A DNA stretch of 64,000 nucleotides, from IMG/VR virus record IMGVR_UViG_3300034152_001291, positions 60,704 through 124,703 of that record. One strand, given 5' to 3'. Shown one piece after another: positions 34,075 through 43,052 of this stretch. Position numbers and translations under genes: made by a program. The notes below the pieces were generated by a model. That model did no database searches. It saw nothing but the letters and a program-made list of their open reading frames with translations, and had not been told where the DNA came from. Within the stretch, counting starts at the first letter, position 1, and each line of letters starts with the position of its first letter. This stretch comes from a virus.

Positions 34075-35070
34075 CTAAAATCCTAAGAGGTTCCTGAGAT
34101 CGTCCTTGGTCATCAGTTTGGGGTCCTTCGGAGGAACGATGTTCTGCGCCGCGACTCCATGAGCTACGAGCTCCTTCACGACTGTCGTTGCGGCGTTCTG
34201 CCCCTCTTGATCCGGATCGAGCATGACGTACACCACTCTCGGGGCCGCCTGGATGATCTTCCGGATCTTGCTCTTACCCAGGAAAAGTCCGATGAGGGCG
34301 ACTGCTCTTTCTCCCAGAGACAGGAAGTGCGCTGCGTCGAACGAGCCCTCGTGTACGAAGAGCCGCTCGCCCCTGGCGTAGTCGAGGAGGTGCTCTCCGT
34401 AGAGAAAGTGGCCCGAACTGAATTTGAAGAACGTCCCGTACTTCGCTCGTTTTCCCTCACGCTGGAGCGGTCGGTACTGGGCGCCGACGCATATCGTCCG
34501 TCCCTGAATTCTCGAAAGAACCGGGATGAGGACGGCATTCCTGATCTCGTAGGGTTCCTTGTCGTACCGGTAGCGGGTGGCCTGCTCGATCCACGAAAAT
34601 TTGAGCCAGCGAGCCACGCCGATCGGGACGCCTTTCGACTCGATGAACGAGACGCCTTCCGGCGGGATCCCCGTTCGGAAATACTGGGTCAGTTCGTTGT
34701 TGTAGTTGTTGATCTTGACTTTCTTTTCGACCTTCGGAGCAGGCGGCCTCGCCTTCCGGGTCTCGTCCTCGATCGTTCGGCTCGTGTCGAGGAGATTCAG
34801 AACCGCTCCCTGTGTGAGCGCGTTCAGGTCTTCCAGGGCGGTGACGAATTTCTTCCTGTAGCCGCAGGCGAAGCACTTCACGGAGGACGGTCCGTCCGGG
34901 CATATGTATGCGGTCATGGAAGGAGAGCGGTCATCTCCGTCGTCGTGGCGGTAGGCGGCCATGAAGCAGGAGAACTTGAAGTGGCTCTCCCCGGATTCGT
35001 GAATGTGACTCCTGATGATTCCGAGGTTCCGGAGTCCCTCGAGAATCGAGTACAGAGAATTTCGGTCCAT
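34075..35070 (-). CDS. DnaG-type primase
   Basis: 331 residues from ATG 35070 (GATAGGAAG upstream); an ATG at 35088 is also possible. N-terminal region with CPDGPSSVKCFACG, a zinc-binding motif related to CHC2. The TOPRIM domain shows FVHEGSFDAAHFL with its Glu and VYVMLDPDQEGQ with the DxD pair. The C-terminus is short with no helicase domain, consistent with a separate DnaB-like helicase at 38231. Confidence 0.87.
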   Translation of the reverse strand: MDRNSLYSILEGLRNLGIIRSHIHESGESHFKFSCFMAAYRHDDGDDRSPSMTAYICPDGPSSVKCFACGYRKKFVTALEDLNALTQGAVLNLLDTSRTIEDETRKARPPAPKVEKKVKINNYNNELTQYFRTGIPPEGVSFIESKGVPIGVARWLKFSWIEQATRYRYDKEPYEIRNAVLIPVLSRIQGRTICVGAQYRPLQREGKRAKYGTFFKFSSGHFLYGEHLLDYARGERLFVHEGSFDAAHFLSLGERAVALIGLFLGKSKIRKIIQAAPRVVYVMLDPDQEGQNAATTVVKELVAHGVAAQNIVPPKDPKLMTKDDLRNLLGF

Positions 35071-35078
35071 GAGACTTC

Positions 35079-38000
35079 CTATCCGCATGTTCCTTCCGTG
35101 AACAGACAGACCGCACACCTCTTGCAGGTTCCGTTGACCCGGATCATGAGGCTTCCGCATTGAGGACAGACGTCGCCGAGCGTTTGGGAGTTCGTTTCCG
35201 GCGCGGGATTTTTCTTGGGCATCTTTTCCTGGGAGGAGGTGCCTCCGCCGAGAAGTGCCGAGGACTCCTCGTCGAACTGCGCGAGGAACTTGAAGATGTA
35301 ATCCACCACCGAGGAGGCGCTGCGGATGTTGTCGTTGTCGGTCCAGCCCTTGGGGTCGAAGTTCATGTCGATCATCTTCTCGACGTAGACGATCAGCGGA
35401 ATTTGGTGCTGAAGGCCGATGCTGACGGACAGGGAAAGCGCCTCGAGAAGGCCGCGGAGAGACGAACCCTGCTTGGCCATGGAGACGAAGATCTCCCCGA
35501 CCTTCCTGTCTTCGGGGTAGAACCCCACGTCGAGGTAGCACTTCGACATGCCGAGTCTGAACGCGTGGTTGATCGCCGGGCGCGTCCTGGGAAGCTTCTT
35601 CTTCTGGGATCGGACCAGGTACTCGCCGGGAGATCCCGCGGCGGCCTTGCCCGCACCGCTGATGGGTTGATGGACTTTCGATCCGTCCCGGTAGACCGTG
35701 ATGCCTTTCAGCCCGAGCTTCCAGGACCGGACGATCAGACGCCGGAACTCTTCCTTGATCGTGTCCTTCGGGCATCCGATCGTGTTGGAGATCCCACCCG
35801 AGACGAATCCCTGGACGGCCGCAAGCATGAGAAGATGTCCATCCGAAGAGATGACCCTCTTCCCTTTGCCGTTAGGATAGGTCGTGTCGAAGACCGCCAG
35901 ATCCGTCTCCTTCAGGCCCGGCGCACCCTCGATCATGTGGTGGGTCTTGACGTGTTCGAGGATCTTCTCCTTCTCGAGGTCCTCGTAGCCCAAGGCGTCC
36001 AGGCCGAGAGGGATGGAGGTCAGCGGCATGAAGAGATGGCCGCCGTCCACGAGGGTCTTCTCGGTTGTCAGCCAGAAGCCGGCTTCGATTCCCGTGGTCG
36101 CGCAGTCCATCATGATCGACACGGTTCCCGTGGGCGCCATGAGTGTGACCTGGGAGTTGCGCACGCCGGATTTCGGGGCCCGCTTGAGGATCTCTTCCCA
36201 GATCTCCCTGGCCTTGTCGAGGAGGCTGCCGATCTCCGTCCCTTCGCGGGCGATCATATCGCTGACCTTCTCAGCGTGCATCTTGAGGACCCTGATCACA
36301 TCGCGCCTGTTCGAGGTGAACGACTCGAAGGGTCCGAGAGTCTCCGCCATGTCGATCGACGTGAGATAGGCCGCGCCCGTCATGAGCGCCGAGATCGTTC
36401 CCGCCCAGTTCCTCGCCTCGGGTGAGTCGTAAGGGAGACCCATCGACATGACGAGGCCGCCGAGGTTCGCGAAGTTCAATCCGAGCGGCCGGATCTTGTG
36501 GGAGTTCTCGGTGATCTCCGGGGTGGGGTACCCGCACAGGTCGACCAGGATGTCCTGGGCGATCAGCATGAGCCGCACGGCCTGGCTGAATTCCATCTCG
36601 AAGAAGAGGCCCTCCGGCAGCTCGAAGAACGCCATGAGGTTGATGGAGGCGAGATTGCACGCGGAGTCCGGGATCGAAAAGAACTCGCCGCAAGGGTTCG
36701 AGCTCAGGATTTCCCCCTCCTTCGGCACCGTGTGCCACTCGTTGATCGTGGAGTGGAACTGGATTCCCGGATCACCGCAGAAGTGCATGTTGCTGATGAT
36801 GCTGTCGAGGATCTTGTCAGCCTTGTGGGTGGCGACGGCGGCGCCGCTGATCACGGATTGGAGAGGCCACTCCCTTCCTTCGATCGCGGCCTTCATGAAG
36901 TCGTCGCTGAGACCGACGCTGAGGTTGGCGTTCTGACCGCGCACCGTCCGGTAGGCCTCGTCCGGCGTGTAGCCGGCCATGACGAGGCTTCGGGCCTTGC
37001 GCTCTTCCTGAGCCTTGAAGGAGATGAAGTCCGATCCGTCTTCCTTTCCGTTGTAGACGTCGGGGTGCCAGATGTCCAGGCGCTGGAGCTTCGAGGCTCT
37101 GCGCAGGATTCCCCCCGAGCGGATCACTCCCGCCCAGGCGTCGTATCCCAGGAAGAAGGACATAGGGCCCGACGCAAAGCCGCCTTTGGACAGGGGGTGG
37201 CCCGCCTCTCTCAGGGTGGAGAGGTTGACGCCGGAACCGGAGCCGCGGCTGAAGATTTTGACCTCGCTTCTCTGGATATCGGAGATGCTTTCGAGGTTGT
37301 CTTCGATCCCGAGGATGAAGCAGTTGTGAACAAGCACCCCCTCGCTGAGGTACCTACCGCTGCGCGTCTGTATGTCGTAAACCTTCTGCTCGCCCACCGA
37401 ATGAACGCCCACGATCTCTGGAAAGCGGATCTCCGGGCACTTCTTTCCCGGCAACCCGATGGAACGAAACAGCGCATGCGGATAAAGCCGCATCACCATC
37501 CCTGGCCGCAGACGATCGACCCTCTGCCATTCGATGCGTTTCGTTCGTCTGGAGGCATGGGCGCACACAAGATGGTCGGCGGTCGCCTCAACGCTGGTCC
37601 CGTCGCTCAGGTCGATGCGGAACACGGGCTTCGTCCCGTTGCACTTCACCGCGACAACCTGCGTCAGGCCATCGCCGTCATACACCGAAAGACCGATGAT
37701 GTTCTTGTCGACGATCTCGCCAATCGGCATAGGCCCCCTGGCGGTCGTAACCCTCGCATGATAGGGCTGGCAAGCCGACCCCTGGGGCTTGTCCATCGCC
37801 CCGACGTTGAAGAAGACCGGGGAGCTGAAGGCGGCCCGCTGACCGACGAGGAGGGCCTTGATCTCGTGGTTGAAGATCTCGGCATTCTTCTCATCGAAAT
37901 AACCTCCCTCGATTCCCTTCGCCGTGATCGTGTCGACGACCCTGTCGAACAGGGCCTTTATGCTGGCTTCCCGGCCGGGCTGGTTGAGGTGGCCCCGGAA

Positions 38001-38231
38001 GTATTTGGAGGCCGCGATGAATGCCGCTCGATCGCTCCACGCGGCTGGGACCTCTACGTCTTTCTGCTCGAAGACGATCTTCTCCTTGGTCCGGTGGACG
38101 ATGTCTCGCCTTTCCCAGGTGACCGCGTCGTAGGGGTGGACGGCTCGTCCGTCTCCGAGATTCCTCGTGAAGATACGATCGATCCGCAAGCCTTTCGACT
38201 TTCCTGGTTTCCTGCGAGCGTTTTTCTTCAT
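35079..38231 (-). CDS. nrdJ-like: Class II (B12-dependent) ribonucleotide reductase with mini-intein
   Basis: 1050-residue precursor, 900 after splicing, start ATG 38231 overlapping the helicase stop by one base. Catalytic landmarks: the Cys of GSAC/F, GSGSGVNLSTLR, SSNPCGEFF, and PTGTVSIMMD with GIEAGF. The C-terminal region has a zinc ribbon (CPQCGSL, CKRCAVC). Layout matches NrdJ. It makes dNTPs without oxygen or a small subunit but needs adenosylcobalamin, so the host must supply or import it. No nrdB or nrdD gene is seen nearby. Confidence 0.9.
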   Translation of the reverse strand: MKKNARRKPGKSKGLRIDRIFTRNLGDGRAVHPYDAVTWERRDIVHRTKEKIVFEQKDVEVPAAWSDRAAFIAASKYFRGHLNQPGREASIKALFDRVVDTITAKGIEGGYFDEKNAEIFNHEIKALLVGQRAAFSSPVFFNVGAMDKPQGSACQPYHARVTTARGPMPIGEIVDKNIIGLSVYDGDGLTQVVAVKCNGTKPVFRIDLSDGTSVEATADHLVCAHASRRTKRIEWQRVDRLRPGMVMRLYPHALFRSIGLPGKKCPEIRFPEIVGVHSVGEQKVYDIQTRSGRYLSEGVLVHNCFILGIEDNLESISDIQRSEVKIFSRGSGSGVNLSTLREAGHPLSKGGFASGPMSFFLGYDAWAGVIRSGGILRRASKLQRLDIWHPDVYNGKEDGSDFISFKAQEERKARSLVMAGYTPDEAYRTVRGQNANLSVGLSDDFMKAAIEGREWPLQSVISGAAVATHKADKILDSIISNMHFCGDPGIQFHSTINEWHTVPKEGEILSSNPCGEFFSIPDSACNLASINLMAFFELPEGLFFEMEFSQAVRLMLIAQDILVDLCGYPTPEITENSHKIRPLGLNFANLGGLVMSMGLPYDSPEARNWAGTISALMTGAAYLTSIDMAETLGPFESFTSNRRDVIRVLKMHAEKVSDMIAREGTEIGSLLDKAREIWEEILKRAPKSGVRNSQVTLMAPTGTVSIMMDCATTGIEAGFWLTTEKTLVDGGHLFMPLTSIPLGLDALGYEDLEKEKILEHVKTHHMIEGAPGLKETDLAVFDTTYPNGKGKRVISSDGHLLMLAAVQGFVSGGISNTIGCPKDTIKEEFRRLIVRSWKLGLKGITVYRDGSKVHQPISGAGKAAAGSPGEYLVRSQKKKLPRTRPAINHAFRLGMSKCYLDVGFYPEDRKVGEIFVSMAKQGSSLRGLLEALSLSVSIGLQHQIPLIVYVEKMIDMNFDPKGWTDNDNIRSASSVVDYIFKFLAQFDEESSALLGGGTSSQEKMPKKNPAPETNSQTLGDVCPQCGSLMIRVNGTCKRCAVCLFTEGTCG
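37323..37772 (-). other. Mini-intein in ribonucleotide reductase
   Basis: 150 residues (154-303 of the precursor), no endonuclease. Begins with the Cys of SAC (CQPYHARVTTARG), block B ATADHLVCA, block F VYDIQTRSGRYL, block G GVLVHN, +1 Cys (CFILGIEDN). Splicing restores GSACFILG, the active-site segment. Canonical and probably active; it cannot home by itself. Confidence 0.92.
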
Positions 38232-39535
38232 CACAGATGTCCCTCCAGGGTTTTTCCTCGGCCCGGTTTCGTGGCCTTGGGTTCTATGAAGACGGACACG
38301 GGATCCCACTTCATGTCGTAGAAGCTCCAGTTGTGGGTCCAGGGCCTCTGATCGCCGGCGTTCCGGGCCTTGCCGATCTTTATGACGACCTTGCCGTTCC
38401 TCTTCATTCTGAGGTCCTGGACGAGGTAGATGACGTTGTTGGAGATGTGGTTGAACTTGTCGCTCCCGCCCATCGAGAATTCATCGGCGCCCCAGTACCC
38501 CCTGCCCGACTTGTTGAGCTGCGCCGTGAGAAACCAGTGGCGGTGCGTGCGGAGGGAGACCCTCCGTACCTGTCTCAGGTTTTCGTTGATCTTCTCGAAG
38601 TCCTTCTGGGAGGAAGTCTCCGGGAAGTCGTAGAAGGCGTCGGCCACGACGAGGTGAGCCCCGAAGGCGCCTGCCTCCGCCTCTACCGCGTCGATGGTCA
38701 TGTCGGAGCCCGGATTCAGGTACAGGATGTTGGCCCAGTAGCCCGTGTTATTGTGCTGATCCGAAATGGTCTGCATGAAGCGTTCGCGCTGATCGGTCAG
38801 CAGGGTCCCCTTCAGGGTACGGTCGAAGTTCACCATGGCCGCCAGGGCGGCGAGCCTCTGGTTGATTTCCTCGTCCGTCATTTCCATCGAGGCGATGAAG
38901 ACCCGGAAGCCCAGCAGAGCCGCGTAGAGGGCGTGAATGAGCGAGAACCAGGTCTTGCCTACGCCCGACCGGGACACGATCGTAGTAATGTTTGCGGGGC
39001 GCCACTTGACGAGCGCTTCGTTGAGGGACAGGAAGTTGGGTTCGATGGGGATGCCGGGGTGTTCCCCGCGCTCGGTCTGGCAGTAGTAGTGCCACAGACC
39101 CATCGCGAGGTCTCTCGGTCTCGAGGGTCTGTTCTGGTAGTCGTAGGTCTCGCGGATGTTCTGGAGTCGGTCGATGCAGAACGCGAGAAAGGCGTGATGC
39201 TTCAAGGCCCCGGCGTTGAATTTCTGGGTGACCTCTTCGAGCGCATTGAAGATCTCCTGCCCGAGGTACGACTCCACGAGCTGCTCGAGGTAAACCGACG
39301 CCGCGGAGGTGCATTCGGAAGCGGGAGGAAGGGTCACGCCGAGATCGTTCACGAGAGTGTGAAATCGATCCGTGGACGGCATCTCGTTATGGTTCCGGTA
39401 GAAGGTCACCAGCCGGTCGAAGGCTGTCTTGTACGGCTCGGCCAGCATCTCCACCCGGAAACCGAGCTGGAAGAGTGTCTGGAAGTTCCCGTCGATCGCC
39501 TTCCTGAGAAGGCGCGCCTCGGTCGGGATGTTCAT
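38231..39535 (-). CDS. DnaB-like replicative helicase
   Basis: 434 residues. N-terminal helical domain, linker, then the RecA-like domain: Walker A SRSGVGKT (188-195), MEMTDEEINQR, LVVADAFYDF as Walker B, and TAQLNKSG (motif H3-like). It is a hexameric 5'-3' helicase and should partner with the primase and the O-like initiator. Confidence 0.85.
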   Translation of the reverse strand: MNIPTEARLLRKAIDGNFQTLFQLGFRVEMLAEPYKTAFDRLVTFYRNHNEMPSTDRFHTLVNDLGVTLPPASECTSAASVYLEQLVESYLGQEIFNALEEVTQKFNAGALKHHAFLAFCIDRLQNIRETYDYQNRPSRPRDLAMGLWHYYCQTERGEHPGIPIEPNFLSLNEALVKWRPANITTIVSRSGVGKTWFSLIHALYAALLGFRVFIASMEMTDEEINQRLAALAAMVNFDRTLKGTLLTDQRERFMQTISDQHNNTGYWANILYLNPGSDMTIDAVEAEAGAFGAHLVVADAFYDFPETSSQKDFEKINENLRQVRRVSLRTHRHWFLTAQLNKSGRGYWGADEFSMGGSDKFNHISNNVIYLVQDLRMKRNGKVVIKIGKARNAGDQRPWTHNWSFYDMKWDPVSVFIEPKATKPGRGKTLEGHL

Positions 39536-40026
39536 GCGATCCTCTTCACTCGGGGTCCGTAGGCCTTGATCAAAAGGTCGACCTCGCCCGCCTGTTCACC
39601 GAGAAGGATCGTCACCTTCCCGGCGTCCGCCGCCCGGATCATCAGGTGACTTCCCAGGTCCCGGAGCTCCTGCACCGTCAGGTCCGAGATCTGGGACACG
39701 ATCAGCACGTCCGTCGCCTCGACCATCTCCTCGACCGTCATCTCGGCGGGCTCGTACCAGATGTTCCTTCTCAACCAGGCGAGGGCCTGACGCGCAGTCA
39801 AAGAATCCGCCGTTTCCGCGTGGTTCGCCAGCGCCGCGAGAACCCTTGCGACGTCGTTTGCGGGGTCTTCTTTTTCGACGACGACGAGGCTTCCGTCCAT
39901 CAGGAAGCCCGGCTGCGTCCTCGGGAGGGCCTCCACGGCTTCGGCGATACCAATCGGATGTCGAACGTCCAGCAACCAGAGCTCCACCGCCCTGGTCTCG
40001 AACAGGGGGTCTTTCCGGATGACCAT
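39532..40026 (-). CDS. Hypothetical protein
   Basis: 164 residues, ATG 40026 directly after GAGGAGGGAGT, an excellent ribosome site. Mixed alpha/beta, beginning MVIRKDPLFETRAVELW, with LIVSQISDLTVQELRDLG later. No family found. It overlaps the helicase start by four bases. The upstream small gene runs through it in another frame. Confidence 0.65.
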   Translation of the reverse strand: MVIRKDPLFETRAVELWLLDVRHPIGIAEAVEALPRTQPGFLMDGSLVVVEKEDPANDVARVLAALANHAETADSLTARQALAWLRRNIWYEPAEMTVEEMVEATDVLIVSQISDLTVQELRDLGSHLMIRAADAGKVTILLGEQAGEVDLLIKAYGPRVKRIA

Positions 40027-40198
40027 ACTCCCTCCTCAGAATTTCGACCGTCTTCTCCACCAGGCCCTTCGCGACGAGCAGGTCCTTCGGGGGCGTTTCT
40101 CCCCGCTCGGCGATCTTCCGCATCTCCGTCTCGAGGCTCGCCGCGAGAGCGGACGCGTGGATGATCGCCGCCGCATCGTCGTCGATGCCTTGTTTCAT
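39596..40198 (-). CDS. Small gene with unclear end
   Basis: ATG 40198 overlaps the RNase H stop (ATGA), and the first 57 residues (MKQGIDDDAAAIIHASALAA, VEKTVEILRREYG) look real. After 40026 the frame continues for 144 codons as an Arg/Gly-rich out-of-frame reading of the next gene. A TGA is present in the +1 frame just before 40026, so a one-base insertion/deletion or a programmed shift would give a 55-60 residue protein. Confidence 0.45.
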   Translation of the reverse strand: MKQGIDDDAAAIIHASALAASLETEMRKIAERGETPPKDLLVAKGLVEKTVEILRREYGHPERPPVRDQGGGALVAGRSTSDWYRRSRGGPPEDAAGLPDGRKPRRRRKRRPRKRRRKGSRGAGEPRGNGGFFDCASGPRLVEKEHLVRARRDDGRGDGRGDGRADRVPDLGPDGAGAPGPGKSPDDPGGGRREGDDPSR

Positions 40199-40890
40199 CT
40201 CCTGGCCTCCTCCCTTGAACCCGGAAGTCCGGTCCAAGCCATTTGAACGTAGGGCGTGAAAAGAGGACACACCCGGTACTTCTTGCGCTTGAGGTACGAG
40301 AAGCCGAGCGTCCAGTCCTTCTTGTTGACGCGCTTCCCCGCCTTGCAGGGATAGTTGGCGCAGAGAAGACATTTCGTTTCCGTTTCCGGATGGGCGGGGA
40401 CGTCCAGATGAATCGTCTTCTGCTGGGCCCTTGCCCTGAGCGCAGCGTAGTCGGCGAGCACGTTCAGGAAGGATCCCGCGTGCCCCTTCACGTGAAGACC
40501 GACGACTTTCTGCTCGGAGGATTCGATCCGCTCCTTGAGGAGGTTGACGAGATCCAGGTTCTTCTTCACCGTCCATTCCGGATTGAACAGCGCGCCGAGG
40601 CACCACTGCGAGTCCGAGAAGAAGGTGACCTGCTGCTCGTCGAAGAAGGTCATGGCTGAGGTGAGCAGAAGGATGGCGCTGAGCTCCATCCGGTTGTTCG
40701 TGACGCTCTCCCTTCCGATCTGGTGCTCTGCGTAGACGACGACGCGGTCCACGACGGGTTCCGGCGAGGAGGGAAGAGCCCTCCTCGACCGGACAATCAC
40801 CGCCGCGCAGGAACCGACGGAGAGGTCCTCCGTCTTGTTGTTGTCGATGCTACCATCGACGAAAGCGAGAAGGGGAAGAGACCCGGTCAT
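40195..40890 (-). CDS. RNase HI-like protein (2)
   Basis: 231 residues, start overlapping the upstream stop. RNase HI residues: LLAFVDGSI, NNRMELSAILL, VTFFSDSQW and VKGHAGSFLNVLAD, giving D-E-D-D. A C-terminal extension of about 90 residues has CLLCANYPCKAGK, a possible zinc knuckle. Probably primer removal. It differs clearly from the RNase H at 18976. Confidence 0.87.
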   Translation of the reverse strand: MTGSLPLLAFVDGSIDNNKTEDLSVGSCAAVIVRSRRALPSSPEPVVDRVVVYAEHQIGRESVTNNRMELSAILLLTSAMTFFDEQQVTFFSDSQWCLGALFNPEWTVKKNLDLVNLLKERIESSEQKVVGLHVKGHAGSFLNVLADYAALRARAQQKTIHLDVPAHPETETKCLLCANYPCKAGKRVNKKDWTLGFSYLKRKKYRVCPLFTPYVQMAWTGLPGSREEARR

Positions 40891-41864
40891 GACTTCTCCT
40901 GGAGCATCTGTGTGTACAGGTTCTCCTCGGGGGCACCGAAGCCCTTCCTGATCTGACTGCACGAGATCTCCGGCTCGGACCCGGTGAGGTCGACGTAGAT
41001 CTCGTGGTGAAGGGCATCCCCTCCGTCTTTCAGGAAGGAGAGGATGTACTTGATCAGCTTCGGGGACTCGGGCTTGGGATTGTTGAGGACGAAGATGAAC
41101 TCCGGTTTCTTCTCTTTCGCGAAGGACTTGATCGCCTCGGCGCGCTGAGCGTTCCGGGGATCGGGACCTCCCCAGGCGGGAGCCAGCATGAGCCAGACGG
41201 TCAGGCCGCCTGCTTCCGTGGGAGCGGTCTCGAACCCGAAGATGCTCGAGAGGTGCGGGCGCTTCTTGAGAAGATTCGTCACCGCTTCCAGGAACATCTC
41301 GTAGGAAGCCTCCTCGGCCTTCTCCACGTTCACGAGGATCGGCTGGAACTCGAGGTCCTTGTTCAGCCGCACGTCGACGGTGATCTTCCCCAGGATCTTG
41401 GCGAGGTCGACCACGGGCATGAGGGGCTCGATACCGATCATGGCCCGGATCCGGGGGGCCGTGTAGTTCAGGGACTCCGAGTCCATCCGCAAGGGGCGGA
41501 CGATGAGGCTCGAGAGGTCCTTCTCGAGTCGAACCGGGATCTGGCCGCCGATCCGGTCCTGGAGGCGGTTGACCAGGGAGAAGATCTGGCTCTTGGTTTC
41601 GTTCCCGAGCCAGCTCAGGCGATGGGCGCTCCTGGCGATCTCGATCGCGGTTTCCCGGTCGGTCTGGATCAGGAAGTCGACGAGACGCTGCCTGATCTCG
41701 ACGGATTCCTCTTCGGCGTCCCGCACCCACCTCAGGATCTCTTCCTCCGCCTCCGTGAGCTCGACCTTGTCGCCGGACTCGTAAATCTTGTCTCCGATCT
41801 TGAAGGTCTTCTGATCGACGATGCCCGTGAACAGAGGAGGCTGTTGTTCCGGTTGCTGGGTCAT
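40887..41864 (-). CDS. Hypothetical replication-region protein
   Basis: 325 residues from ATG 41864 (ATGA overlap with the initiator stop). The N-terminal 120 residues are acidic helices; the C-terminal half has a beta/alpha pattern (PILVNVEKAEEASYEMFLE, LTVWLMLAPAWGG, EFIFVLNNPKPE). No recognised motif. Position directly behind the initiator suggests a helicase-loading or other replication role, unproven. Confidence 0.6.
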   Translation of the reverse strand: MTQQPEQQPPLFTGIVDQKTFKIGDKIYESGDKVELTEAEEEILRWVRDAEEESVEIRQRLVDFLIQTDRETAIEIARSAHRLSWLGNETKSQIFSLVNRLQDRIGGQIPVRLEKDLSSLIVRPLRMDSESLNYTAPRIRAMIGIEPLMPVVDLAKILGKITVDVRLNKDLEFQPILVNVEKAEEASYEMFLEAVTNLLKKRPHLSSIFGFETAPTEAGGLTVWLMLAPAWGGPDPRNAQRAEAIKSFAKEKKPEFIFVLNNPKPESPKLIKYILSFLKDGGDALHHEIYVDLTGSEPEISCSQIRKGFGAPEENLYTQMLQEKS

Positions 41865-42967
41865 TTTTCTTCTCCAAACATCTCGTCTGCGCTTTCGAAC
41901 GTGGGGATATCCGTGGGCATCCTGCCCCGGGGATCCCTTCTTTTCTTCCCGGGCTTGTGGAAGGTCTCGACCAGGTAGTCGACGTGGCGTCGGATCATGT
42001 AGATCGAAAGCCTCCCGTCGTGGCTGATGACCTCGGACGTCCTGGACCAGGACTCGACCGCCTTGTGAAGGACGGCGGCGACCTCGGTCTTGGAAAGACC
42101 GTGCCCGTCCATGAACTTCTCGAGGGCGTCGTTCATGAGCTTGGCGTAGCGGGGAGGGACGTGGCGGACCTGGGGATTGATGAAGTCCGCGAACTCGACG
42201 TTGTAGAACCCGCACATCGTCTGGACGAACTTGCAGAATCCCTTGCCCCTAAAGGTTTCTGCCTTGTTCATGTGGCTGCGGACCTGGAGGCGTAGGCGCC
42301 TCTTGGCCTCCGCCTTCTCTTTCTTCCGCTGAACTTCGTCCGCGATATCGAGGAGGTTTCTCCGGCTCTCCGAGCCTCCGTGAGTCTGGTCCTTTTCCAT
42401 TTCTTCACACCCCCCACACTCCGTCACGTTTCGTGACGGAGTATCTGTATCCTTTGTCTCTTTCCTTTGTCTTATTATGTCCGCCATATGTGGCGGGGGT
42501 GGTCCGCCACCGGTGGCGGGGGGTCCCGCCATATGTGGCGGGGGTAGCTCTTCTGGAGATAGGGGGGCGCCGTCCATCTGGCGGATCCCGCTCCGGTCCC
42601 GGAGGCCCCCTGCGGAGGTCAGAGTCGGGTCGATTTCAGCGATGACCTTGCTGTCGATCGGGCGCGGGATCGTGTAGGTCCGCTCATCGACGGTCCAGCG
42701 GTCGATGAGGCCGACGCTCTTGAGGGTGGCGAGGTGGCGCTCCACCGATCTCCGTCCCAGGCCGAGGTCCGCTGCCATCCTTCTCACCGAGAACCAGATG
42801 GGCTTCTCCTCGAAAGGCCACCCGGTCCGGAAGATGACGTAGGCGTACAGGAGGCGGGCCGGGAAGGGAAGGTTGCGGGCGGTCATGACCTCGACGGGGA
42901 GGCGGCTGAAGCGCAGGGCCTGGTCGGGGCAAAAATACCCCTCGCCCAATTTTTCAACTGGGTCCAT
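41861..42967 (-). CDS. Lambda O-like replication initiator with wHTH
   Basis: 368 residues from ATG 42967 (GGGGGATCGAC upstream). A winged-helix domain at about 33-90 (FSVRRMAADLGLGRRSVERHLATLKSVGLIDRW) matches the HTH_36 / phage O N-terminal type. A Pro/Gly-rich linker (143-183) is encoded by the iteron and AT-rich DNA. The C-terminal domain is helical and basic. The arrangement of DNA-binding N-domain, origin inside the gene, and DnaB-like helicase in the same operon follows the lambda O logic. Confidence 0.75.
   Translation of the reverse strand: MDPVEKLGEGYFCPDQALRFSRLPVEVMTARNLPFPARLLYAYVIFRTGWPFEEKPIWFSVRRMAADLGLGRRSVERHLATLKSVGLIDRWTVDERTYTIPRPIDSKVIAEIDPTLTSAGGLRDRSGIRQMDGAPLSPEELPPPHMAGPPATGGGPPPPHMADIIRQRKETKDTDTPSRNVTECGGCEEMEKDQTHGGSESRRNLLDIADEVQRKKEKAEAKRRLRLQVRSHMNKAETFRGKGFCKFVQTMCGFYNVEFADFINPQVRHVPPRYAKLMNDALEKFMDGHGLSKTEVAAVLHKAVESWSRTSEVISHDGRLSIYMIRRHVDYLVETFHKPGKKRRDPRGRMPTDIPTFESADEMFGEEK
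42418..42541. other. Candidate replication origin inside the initiator gene
   Basis: Left part: an inverted repeat with 11-base arms (ACTCCGTCACG / CGTGACGGAGT, 3-base loop) at 42418-42442. Middle: a T-rich, 32% GC stretch at 42443-42480 in GC-rich surroundings, suitable for unwinding. Right: three 16-base palindromic iterons starting at 42481, 42504 and 42526, period 22-23. This matches the make-up of phage origins such as ori-lambda in gene O. Confidence 0.72.
42481..42541. repeat. Three palindromic iterons
   Basis: Units CCGCCATATGTGGCGG, CCGCCACCGGTGGCGG, CCGCCATATGTGGCGG at 42481-42496, 42504-42519 and 42526-42541. The outer two are identical; only the four central bases differ in the middle one. 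Spacing of about two helical turns fits cooperative binding of a dimer. Confidence 0.9.
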
Positions 42968-43052
42968 GTCGATCCCCCATTTTTCCGGCAGAAGCTTTCG
43001 CGGCGTTGCACCGCCGAAGCAACCCGGAGTGTAAGCCGGGGGAGAGTGGCCG

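Noticed and set aside
31397-34078. 893-codon + strand frame opposite the polymerase and SSB-like genes
   Set aside because: It is antisense to recognised polymerase motifs; its Leu/Gly/Val-rich content is the usual shadow in GC-rich DNA and it has no ribosome site.
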